DNA of 64,000 bases from Reichenbachiella ulvae (GTDB lineage Bacteria; Bacteroidota; Bacteroidia; Cytophagales; Cyclobacteriaceae): contig NZ_JAOYOD010000001.1 of NCBI RefSeq assembly GCF_025833875.1, positions 5,243,501 through 5,307,500 on the forward strand, written 5' to 3'. The translations under genes and the position numbers were made by a program. Shown in pieces: positions 19,127 through 27,329 of the stretch. Under the pieces are notes generated by a model. The model saw nothing but the letters and a program-made list of their open reading frames with translations. It was not told where the DNA came from and did no database searches. Numbering within the stretch: position 1 is the first letter of the stretch; each line of letters begins with the position of its first letter.

Positions 19127-19732
19127 ATGAAGAAATTAATCAATAAATCATACTTAATCCTCGGTCTATTGGCCGGGGTGTTCTTTAGCTCCTGCGAAGA
19201 ATCTCTGGAGTTTCCAGATGTGAATTTTTCTGCATCCGAAACGACCATTACAGCAGGGGATACTGTTTTGTTTACTGCATCTTCTGGTGCTGATTTGTAC
19301 AGTATTTATACTGGAGATGCTGGACACGAATACAGCGAAAGCGTGTACGAGGTGCTGCCAGATTCGGCCTATGAAGACGTGACTATTCCCGAAGGAGAGC
19401 AAGTAATCACAGGACAGGATACCATTCGTGGACCTATCACGATGATGGCGCTGGAGTTGTATGACTTTAGAAAGATAGATGCAAATACGGGTGACCCGAT
19501 CGATTTCGCTACTGGTTTTGCAATGTCGCGTGTCGAATACAAGCAGGCCAGGGAATTCGAATATATCTATACTACTCCAGGTATCTACACGGTGACGCTG
19601 GTCACAACCAATGTGGGCCGTCCAGATAACTCGGGCTATGATGGCAATAGAGCGGATGCTTTGACCTACGATGAGTATGCCACCAGACGCAAACTTCAGG
19701 AGATCACCATAGTAGTAAACCCTATTAACTAA
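19127..19732 (+). CDS. Surface lipoprotein with PKD/DUF5017-like fold, SusE-position
   Basis: A 201-residue lipoprotein: lipobox FFSSC (Cys23), acidic residues straight after it, consistent with a surface-export signal. The remainder is a single beta-sandwich: VNFSASETTITAGDTVLFTAS looks like a PKD or DUF5017-type first strand pair, and YIYTTPGIYTVTLVTTNVG the matching C-terminal strands. It starts 18 bases after susD, where PULs usually encode surface glycan-binding proteins. A glycan-binding role is inferred from position and architecture, not from recognised binding residues. Confidence 0.65.
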   Translation: MKKLINKSYLILGLLAGVFFSSCEESLEFPDVNFSASETTITAGDTVLFTASSGADLYSIYTGDAGHEYSESVYEVLPDSAYEDVTIPEGEQVITGQDTIRGPITMMALELYDFRKIDANTGDPIDFATGFAMSRVEYKQAREFEYIYTTPGIYTVTLVTTNVGRPDNSGYDGNRADALTYDEYATRRKLQEITIVVNPIN

Positions 19733-19746
19733 AGAACATATCACTT

Positions 19747-21117
19747 ATGAAAAGACTAGAAATAATGAAAAAAACAGTCTTGCCACTGTGTGGTATGGCT
19801 GTGATTTTGGGAACCATTTTTTCCGGATGTGAAGAAGAGGGAAGCCAGACCAAAACAATTGCGAAAAAACAATCAGTTGATTTTATAGAAGGAGAAACTC
19901 AGGTGATGGAAAATTCCACAGAGGGTCTCGAGATAGCATTAGAAACTAGCAGTGCGGTTTCAGAAACCGGAATGGTGACTGTTATGGCCCAGTCTGAATC
20001 TCTCGTTTATGGAGAGGATTATACCACTACGCCAGAGGCGATTGATGGGGTGATTTTCCTGGAACTGGCCTCAGGTTCGAATACGGCTAGCTTTGTGATG
20101 AATCCTAAGGATAATGACGTAGCAGAAGCGAGTAAATTCATTTCTTTTGAAATACAAGGCGCGACTACTGGTCTAGAAAAAGGAGAAATGAATGCGGTGC
20201 AGATCGAAGTGATCAATGAAGACGCAGGGATGACAGCTTCTGTATCGTCTATTGATTTTGGTGCAATCAATACTGCGGAGGATCAGTATTCAGGAGTCAT
20301 GAGCTTTGATGTCAATATCATCGATATCAACTCCGATATAGAAGTAACGGCAACTGATCAAATCGTCTTGTCCAAAGCTGAAAATGGTACTTACAGCAGT
20401 AATTTGACTATTCCGATTTCTGAATTCAGTGATGGGATGATCACTTTGTTTGCTAAGGGAGACTCAGATGGTGTGACTAAGTCTCAGGATATCTCAGGTA
20501 GTATTATTCTTTCAACTGCTGATTTGGATGAAGATCGTGTGATCACTACTCAGGTGAATGTATCGATTCCATGTGGAGGAGAGCTAGATCCTATGGTCAT
20601 CGTAGATCAGGCATTTGAGGTTGCTGATTTATGTGCCTGGGAAGTGGTTGATTTTGGTAATAATGGTTTGACTATTGAGGAGGTAGCTGCGGTACAATCG
20701 ACAGTGACTAACTCTAGCAATGGAGCAGTAGAACTGAAAAACTCAAGTAATAACTATTTCGGTATCAAAGTGGACATCACCGATGTGATCAAGTGCTACC
20801 CAGATGCTACCGACTATATTTACAACATGTCTTTCGATCTATATTTTGATCCTAGTGCGTCAGGTGATCGTACGGTGGAAACTTATTTTGTAATCGACGG
20901 AGATGCGAGTAAAAAACAGTATTTCACAGCGGGGATTGCAGCATCGGATGCCAACAAGGGTAAATGGGAATCCAGGAGTCATTGGAGCAATAATATTAAA
21001 CCATCTGAGGTGACCAAAATTGAATGGGTATTCAACTCCTATGGAGGTACAGGAGAGATGGCCTGGTATCTGGATAACGTGAAAATGCGCTCTACACAAG
21101 CCTCGATTTGTAATTAA
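19747..21117 (+). CDS. Surface lipoprotein with Calx-beta-like and CBM-like domains
   Basis: A 456-residue lipoprotein with lipobox IFSGC (Cys28); Met7 (MKKTVLPL) is a plausible alternative start. After the acidic CEEEGSQ segment come a Calx-beta-like beta-sandwich (about 45-160; SVDFIEGETQVMENSTEGLEI, GEDYTTTP, FVMNPKDNDVAE), a second beta region (about 165-280), and a C-terminal jelly-roll-like module (about 285-456). That last module includes WEVVDFGNNGLTIEE and WYLDNVKM, which has the look of a carbohydrate-binding module. It is the last gene of the susC-susD-lipoprotein operon (14-base gap) and is probably the main surface glycan-binding protein. Function is by analogy. Confidence 0.65.
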   Translation: MKRLEIMKKTVLPLCGMAVILGTIFSGCEEEGSQTKTIAKKQSVDFIEGETQVMENSTEGLEIALETSSAVSETGMVTVMAQSESLVYGEDYTTTPEAIDGVIFLELASGSNTASFVMNPKDNDVAEASKFISFEIQGATTGLEKGEMNAVQIEVINEDAGMTASVSSIDFGAINTAEDQYSGVMSFDVNIIDINSDIEVTATDQIVLSKAENGTYSSNLTIPISEFSDGMITLFAKGDSDGVTKSQDISGSIILSTADLDEDRVITTQVNVSIPCGGELDPMVIVDQAFEVADLCAWEVVDFGNNGLTIEEVAAVQSTVTNSSNGAVELKNSSNNYFGIKVDITDVIKCYPDATDYIYNMSFDLYFDPSASGDRTVETYFVIDGDASKKQYFTAGIAASDANKGKWESRSHWSNNIKPSEVTKIEWVFNSYGGTGEMAWYLDNVKMRSTQASICN

Positions 21118-21137
21118 AAACCTTAAGAGTTAACATG

Positions 21138-21195
21138 AACTGTCCCTTAATATCTACCTCCTATTTGGTCGGGTGTTTGAGAGACAGTTTTTTCT
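21138..21195 (+). terminator. Possible terminator after the first SusCD operon
   Basis: AACTGTC (21138-21144) pairs with GACAGTT (21183-21189), then a T run to about 21193. The loop of 38 bases is long, so confidence is low. The remaining gap to 21331 shows nothing else. Confidence 0.35.
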
Positions 21196-21330
21196 TTATC
21201 GCACATATCATGAGTTTTTGCCTAAGGCAATGGATCTCTGATCAAAAATTAAGGATGATAGAGAAATACGAAAGAAATATCCCGAAGCATATTTGAAGCA
21301 AGAAAATCAAAAAAGAAGGAATATAACAGG

Positions 21331-22764
21331 ATGAATAGAATAGTTAGCATCGTGCTTGTCGGCTTGACAATGGTCGCATGTAGCCCAAATAATAACCATG
21401 AAGAGAAGAATATACCTTACAATGTGCTTTTCATCGCTATTGATGATATGAACAATTGGGTAGGAGCGATGGAAGGCAAGGCGAAAACCCCAAACATCGA
21501 TCGATTGGCAGGGCAGGGCATGCTATTCTCCAATGCGCATTGTGTGGTGCCTGCTTGCAATGCTTCTCGCGTGGCACTCATGACCGGTCAGCGTCCAGAG
21601 ACTACCGGCCAGTACCAAAACAGTGGTAATTTTAGGAATCGTCCAGGTGGTATCGATAGAGTGACCATCGCTCAGTTCTTAAGCCAACAGGGGTATGAAA
21701 CTGCTGCTGCCGGCAAGATTTTTCATCACCCAAGAGGAAGTGGCGAAAGTGCAGATTTGCTTTCGGATACAGCCTCCTGGGATTATCAGTGGGTAGGGAA
21801 CATTGGTACCGAAGGCAGAGATCAGTATCTGGATGAAAATGGTTTTGCCAAATGGCATGATGGTGAGATCGATGGCTATTTAGGGAAATTTGCTGTCTGG
21901 GGTACTACACCTGAGACCAAAGAAGAAACCGGAGACTGGAAGATGTCGCAATTTTGCGCTGAATTTCTTCAACAGAAGCATGACAAACCTTTCTTCCTGG
22001 CAGGAGGGATTTTTAGACCACATGCGCCTTTGCTAGCCCCACAAAAGTATTTTGATATGTATCCTTTAGATGCTATCGAATTGCCTGAAGTACCTGAGGA
22101 TGATATGGGTGATATCCCTCAAATTGCTAAAGAAAACTTTTCTACTCCTATGGTAAAGGCGATGAGAGAAAAAGGAGAATGGAAGAAAGCGGTACAGGCT
22201 TATTTGGCATCTATGACGTTTGCTGATGACTGTGTTGGCAATATTCTGGACGCATTAGATAATAGCCCATACAAAGACAATACTATAGTGGTGCTATGGT
22301 CAGATCACGGTTGGCAACTGGGACACAAATGGAGATGGGAAAAGTTCTCTCTTTGGAATCAAGGCACCAATGCGCCGCTTATCATAAAATATCCGGGTAT
22401 GGAAAATCCTGGAAAGGAGGTGAAGCAGCCTGTTTCCTATCTGAGTATCTACCCAACTCTTTTAGAAATATTGGGAGTGGAGAATGATTTGCCATTGGAA
22501 GGGGAAAGCTTGATGCCTTTGATGAATCAACCTGATATGCAATGGGAAATACCTGCAGTAGTCACCTATCCCAAAGGCAGCATCGGGGTTAAATTAGACC
22601 AGTGGAATTATATCAAGTATAAAGATGGGTCAGAGGAACTCTATGACCATTTGGTAGATCCTAGAGAATATAAGAATCTAGCCAATGATGAACAATATGC
22701 CTCAATTATGGCTAAATTATCCAAGTTCATTCCTAAAGGTGGTGTGCCAGAACAGGCCGATTGA
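21331..22764 (+). CDS. Family S1 sulfatase (second copy, S1_7-like)
   Basis: A 477-residue sulfatase lipoprotein: lipobox TMVAC (Cys17). VLFIAIDDMNNWVGAM carries the paired metal-binding Asp residues. The formylglycine signature is Cys76-N-A-S-R followed by VALMTGQRPETTG, the same CNASR form as the sulfatase at 9261. GGIFRPHAPLLAPQKY and VVLWSDHGWQLGHKWRWEKFSLW complete the active site in iduronate-2-sulfatase-like style. It starts 214 bases after the SusCD operon and ends 20 bases before the second HTCS, with which it may be cotranscribed. It is related to the 9261 sulfatase but diverged, which suggests a different sulfate position on the same glycan. Confidence 0.93.
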   Translation: MNRIVSIVLVGLTMVACSPNNNHEEKNIPYNVLFIAIDDMNNWVGAMEGKAKTPNIDRLAGQGMLFSNAHCVVPACNASRVALMTGQRPETTGQYQNSGNFRNRPGGIDRVTIAQFLSQQGYETAAAGKIFHHPRGSGESADLLSDTASWDYQWVGNIGTEGRDQYLDENGFAKWHDGEIDGYLGKFAVWGTTPETKEETGDWKMSQFCAEFLQQKHDKPFFLAGGIFRPHAPLLAPQKYFDMYPLDAIELPEVPEDDMGDIPQIAKENFSTPMVKAMREKGEWKKAVQAYLASMTFADDCVGNILDALDNSPYKDNTIVVLWSDHGWQLGHKWRWEKFSLWNQGTNAPLIIKYPGMENPGKEVKQPVSYLSIYPTLLEILGVENDLPLEGESLMPLMNQPDMQWEIPAVVTYPKGSIGVKLDQWNYIKYKDGSEELYDHLVDPREYKNLANDEQYASIMAKLSKFIPKGGVPEQAD

Positions 22765-22784
22765 TGCATGAAACTAACTAGAAA

Positions 22785-25700
22785 ATGAAAATACTGACGA
22801 AATGGATAGGGCAGGTAGTAATGATGGTGGGCTTGGTGGTCACTTCTCAAGCTCAGCACAATTTGTTCCAGTTTCGTCAGTTTACCATTGATCAGGGGCT
22901 TTCTCATACAGATGTTTTGGCGATAGCACAGGATTCAATCGGGTTCATTTGGATTGGCTCATTTGCAGGGCTGGATCGATTTGACGGCTATGAGAGCAAG
23001 AACTATTTCAACAACTATAGTAAGCAGCGCACAGGCTACATCAACCGAGTCAATGATCTCTGCATTGCCGACAATAAGATCTGGATTGGTTCAGAAGGAG
23101 GATTAGAGGTGTTTGATATCAAACTGGATGATTATCTGGTTTTGGACAAATCATCTATATCACTGGATTCACATTTTGGTGCTTCTATCCTAAAAGTAGC
23201 CGAAAGTGAGAATGAATTGTATCTGGGTACTGCTAGTGGATTGACGATCTACCGATTTGATAGCGGTGAAAAGAAGCTTTATCCATCAGAAATCAGAATC
23301 CCAGATGAGCTGACCAAATTCTTCTGTCATGATATTCAAATAGACCAATTGGGGAACGTATGGGTCATGGCAGGAACCCATCTCTATGTGAAGCACCACG
23401 AGGTAAATCAGTTTGTTCAGCTCAATGTATTGAGTAAGGGGGAGACGCAGAACCTCGAATATGCGAGAATAGGTTTCAATGACAAAGATGAGTTGATAGC
23501 CGTATCGAATGAAGGTATTTTTGTCTATCCCAATCAACTCACCCGCAACCAACGAAGAATAGATGTTAATGGCTATAAATTTGATCAAGCCATGATGTCA
23601 CGGCAGCTCTCTGTGCCAGCCAATCAAGTCGCACTTTTTAGGGATATAGAAGTGGATGATCGAGGTGGTTTATGGTTAGGATCCAATTACGGTGTATTGC
23701 ATTTGGAAAATTTCAAAGCTCCTAATCGTTACACTTTATACAATAGTTCTCCATCTGATCAGAAAAATGACCTGTCTTCGCAAAGCATCAATTGCCTCTT
23801 GATAGATCGCAGCAATGTACTATGGGCAGGTACTTATGGAGGTGGGGTCAACTATACGGATTTGAATCGCAAGCAATTTCATTTGATTGCTCATGATGCT
23901 CATGATGCAGAGCATAGTCTATCTGGTGACTATGTGAGGGCCATATATGAGCAAGAGGATGGCAATATTTGGGTAGGTTCGCAAGACAACGGTCTGGATT
24001 ATTTTGACTTTGAATCCAATCGCTTTATTCATTATCGACATGATAATAACAATCCAAATGGATTAAGTAGAAATGAAGTTCGAGCGCTGGCCATGGATGA
24101 TCAGCAGCGGCTTTGGGTGGGGACTCATGGAGGGGTAGACATTCTGGACAAAAACAGACGTCAGTTTGACCATATCAGGCGAAATCCTGAGTCACCAGGT
24201 ACCAGCCTTTCCAATGATGTAATTTTCAGTATTGACATAGATGTTTTTGGTCAAGTCTGGGCTGGATCTTGGGGGAGTGGGCTGAATCGTATCAGGTATC
24301 GTGGCAAAGGAGATCATGAAGTCAGCTGGTGGGATAGTAAAACCATGCCTCATTTTTTGAGCTCTGATCAAATTTCGTTTGTGCTGGCAGACCCTGATGA
24401 GCCCGAAATATTTGTGAGTACAAAAAATGGACTGAACCATATTTATTTGGATCAGAAGGGTGACATAGAAAAAATCAAGGTCTATCGATCCTCAGAGAAC
24501 AACCCCCATTCCATTACCTCCAATTTTATTTGGCCAATCGCCAAATTGAATGATTCGACGCTATGGGTAGGGACACTAGGCGGTGGACTCAACCGGATCA
24601 CTTATTACCCGAAAGATAAAGAGGGGTACAAGGCCAAAGCTTTTACCATGGCCGACGGTTTGCCATCCAATGATGTCGAGAGTATATTGATTGACAATGA
24701 GAACCTATGGTTGGGAGGCAAAGGCCTGACTTACTTTCAGGTGGAGGATCAGGAGATTAGGAATTTTGATGTTAATGACGGGCTGCAGAGCAACAGCTTC
24801 AAGGTAGGAGCGGCACATAGGGGAGCGAGTGGACGCTTTTATTTTGGCGGGATAGCAGGCCTCAATTACTTCTATCCGGACAGTATCATGCTCAATCAGA
24901 TGAAGCCGGATGTGGTACTGACTAACCTGACGATCAACTATCAAAATGCTGAAATTGGAAATCACGACAATGCCATTTTGAGGCATCCTTTGTATTTCAG
25001 TGATAAAATTGATTTGGCACATGATCAGAAAGTATTCGAGATTCATTTCAGCCCTTTGCATAATGCCAATGCACAAAAATGTAGATTCAAATACAGGTTG
25101 AAAGGCCATGATGATCAATGGCTCTATACCAATGCAGCCAGCAGAAAGGCTACTTTTTCAAATCTGGAACCAGGGGAATACTTTTTTGAAGTATTTGCTA
25201 CCAACAATGATGGCGTATGGGGAGATAGACCCGCGACCATAACTGTAGAAGTTCATGCTCCTTGGTGGGGGAGTTGGGTGGCGAAGTTGATCTATGCGAC
25301 GATGGCCTTTATGGTAATTGCTTTTATCTACTATTTGCGTATGCGATCCCTCAGGCTCGAAAAAGCCTATGAGATGGCCCAGTTCGAAGAAAAGAAGTCT
25401 GAGGAGATTCATAATCTAAGGATGCAGTTTTTTACGAACATTTCCCATGAATTCAAAACTCCACTGACACTGATAGTCAGTCCATTGGAACAGATTATGA
25501 ATGGAGCGGTCGAAGGAGCACAGCTCAATCGTTTTTATCAGATGATGAATAAGAATGCCAAGAAGCTGTTGAATCTAATAGATGAACTCATGTATTTCAG
25601 AAAAGTGGAGTCAGGGGTGATGAAGCGGCAGGTAACAGAATTGAATGTCGGTGAATTAGTAGAAGACATCGCTAGTAGTTTTATCGATCATGCGATGATC

Positions 25701-27047
25701 AAAGATATAGACCTATACATTCAGCTGGGCAATCGTCTACAAACTCTCTGGCTGGATAGGAGCATGTTCGAAAAAATCCTGTCTAACTTATTGGTCAATG
25801 CGCTGAAGTACACTGAAAATGGTGGACGGGTGCAAGTGAAGGTATTTGACAATTTGAAAAGTTTCAAGCCATCTTTTATCCATGATTATGGACTGAATAC
25901 GGATCTGAAATTTGAAGATTATATCTGGATCAATGTCATAGACAATGGCATGGGAATGTCCAAATCCGTGTTGGATCAGATATTTGATCGCTACTACCGA
26001 GTGTCAGAAGCTGCTGTGGGCAAGGAGCCGGGCTCAGGTCTTGGATTGGCATTGGTCAAAAGTTTGGTGTTGCTGAACAATGGGGTGATCAAGGTGTTTA
26101 GTGAAAAAGGCAAGGGCACTGAGTTTTTGGTTGGGTTCTTAAAGGGAAATGAGCATTTGAACCAAGACGAGATTTTAGTTGATGGTTCGGAGGTTAAGAC
26201 CAACACTTCTCCTATTATCAAACATGAATTAGAAGTCATATCACAAGAAAGTCAGGTATCCAGGTCTGATCATCAGGTGCATCGCGAAAAGATATTGATT
26301 GTGGAAGATGAAGCTGAGCTGAGGATGTTTATCAGGGAAAGCCTGGGTGCGAAATATGAGGTTAGGGAGGCAGCTAATGGTAAAGAGGCATTAGAATCCA
26401 TCAGGGATTTTAGACCGGATGTCGTGGTGAGTGATTATTCTATGCCGGTCATGGATGGAGCACAATTGTGTGAATCCTTGAAGGAGGATTTGGAGTATAG
26501 TCATATTCCTTTCATCATGCTGACAGCTAAGACATCAGAGGAGAGCAAAATATCTGGCACCCAAGCTGGAGCTGATGCCTATTTGACCAAACCATTTACC
26601 ATTCAGCTGCTGGAGCTTACTATTGATAATTTTGTCAATTCGAGAAAGAGATTGAGAGAGTTGTATGTAAATGATGCATTTACTGAAGCCAAAACGCTGG
26701 CACTCAACGAACGTGAGCAAGAATTCATGGATCAGCTCAATCAAATCATACAGGACAACCTGTCCAATCCTGAATTTGGAGTCGATTTCATTGCTAAAAT
26801 GATAGGCATGTCAAGAACCAAACTCTACAACAAAACAAAGGACATCACCGGACAGGCTTTGGGAGAATTGGTCAGAAATACTCGTCTCAACAAGGCAGCT
26901 CAGATGTTAGTCAATGAAGATCTTCCTATCATAGACGTGATGTATCGGGTAGGTATTCAAAGTAGTTCGAACTTTACTAAAGTATTCAAAAAGAAGTTTG
27001 GTAAAACCCCTTCTGATTTTGTGGCAGAGTTGAAGAAAAGGGGGTGA
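22785..27047 (+). CDS. Hybrid two-component system sensor/regulator (HTCS), second copy
   Basis: A 1420-residue HTCS with the same layout as the one at 294: signal peptide (about 1-24); reg_prop propellers (to about 710) with GFIWIGSFAGLDRFDGY and LWVGTLGGGLNRI; Y_Y_Y domain (about 750-815); membrane segment (about 828-848). It continues with HisKA FFTNISHEFKTPLTL (His888), HATPase NGMGMSKSVLD and GSGLGLALVKSLVLL, a receiver with VVVSDYSMPVMDG (Asp1217), and an AraC-type HTH ending FTKVFKKKFGKTPSDF. Shared blocks with the first copy (such as the GGGVN..DLN.KQF segment) show paralogy. Its position just before the second susC/susD pair suggests that it senses the sugar imported by that pair. 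Confidence 0.95.
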   Translation: MKILTKWIGQVVMMVGLVVTSQAQHNLFQFRQFTIDQGLSHTDVLAIAQDSIGFIWIGSFAGLDRFDGYESKNYFNNYSKQRTGYINRVNDLCIADNKIWIGSEGGLEVFDIKLDDYLVLDKSSISLDSHFGASILKVAESENELYLGTASGLTIYRFDSGEKKLYPSEIRIPDELTKFFCHDIQIDQLGNVWVMAGTHLYVKHHEVNQFVQLNVLSKGETQNLEYARIGFNDKDELIAVSNEGIFVYPNQLTRNQRRIDVNGYKFDQAMMSRQLSVPANQVALFRDIEVDDRGGLWLGSNYGVLHLENFKAPNRYTLYNSSPSDQKNDLSSQSINCLLIDRSNVLWAGTYGGGVNYTDLNRKQFHLIAHDAHDAEHSLSGDYVRAIYEQEDGNIWVGSQDNGLDYFDFESNRFIHYRHDNNNPNGLSRNEVRALAMDDQQRLWVGTHGGVDILDKNRRQFDHIRRNPESPGTSLSNDVIFSIDIDVFGQVWAGSWGSGLNRIRYRGKGDHEVSWWDSKTMPHFLSSDQISFVLADPDEPEIFVSTKNGLNHIYLDQKGDIEKIKVYRSSENNPHSITSNFIWPIAKLNDSTLWVGTLGGGLNRITYYPKDKEGYKAKAFTMADGLPSNDVESILIDNENLWLGGKGLTYFQVEDQEIRNFDVNDGLQSNSFKVGAAHRGASGRFYFGGIAGLNYFYPDSIMLNQMKPDVVLTNLTINYQNAEIGNHDNAILRHPLYFSDKIDLAHDQKVFEIHFSPLHNANAQKCRFKYRLKGHDDQWLYTNAASRKATFSNLEPGEYFFEVFATNNDGVWGDRPATITVEVHAPWWGSWVAKLIYATMAFMVIAFIYYLRMRSLRLEKAYEMAQFEEKKSEEIHNLRMQFFTNISHEFKTPLTLIVSPLEQIMNGAVEGAQLNRFYQMMNKNAKKLLNLIDELMYFRKVESGVMKRQVTELNVGELVEDIASSFIDHAMIKDIDLYIQLGNRLQTLWLDRSMFEKILSNLLVNALKYTENGGRVQVKVFDNLKSFKPSFIHDYGLNTDLKFEDYIWINVIDNGMGMSKSVLDQIFDRYYRVSEAAVGKEPGSGLGLALVKSLVLLNNGVIKVFSEKGKGTEFLVGFLKGNEHLNQDEILVDGSEVKTNTSPIIKHELEVISQESQVSRSDHQVHREKILIVEDEAELRMFIRESLGAKYEVREAANGKEALESIRDFRPDVVVSDYSMPVMDGAQLCESLKEDLEYSHIPFIMLTAKTSEESKISGTQAGADAYLTKPFTIQLLELTIDNFVNSRKRLRELYVNDAFTEAKTLALNEREQEFMDQLNQIIQDNLSNPEFGVDFIAKMIGMSRTKLYNKTKDITGQALGELVRNTRLNKAAQMLVNEDLPIIDVMYRVGIQSSSNFTKVFKKKFGKTPSDFVAELKKRG

Positions 27048-27329
27048 TTCAACGATTTATTGATTTCCACAAATTCCATTTCTTAATCTTGTTCAAATAC
27101 TCTGGATAAAGGGAGGGTTTACCTTGTTAATTTGTTCAATTTCAATCAAGTCAAAATAATATTTCCAATGAAAAAATGTGATTGGAGCGTCTGGTTGTTG
27201 TTTTTTCTTAATTGGACATTTTCACTACGCATCAGGATGTTTTAACAACAAGTGTAGTTGAAATCGCTTGAAATTCATAAGAGTTTAGCTGCTGTGGCTA
27301 GGCGTGATTATTACTATTAAACATATGAT

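Noticed and set aside
19166..19744. 192-residue minus-strand frame
   Set aside because: Antisense to a lipoprotein gene with a good signal peptide in a clear operon; Cys/His-rich shadow translation.
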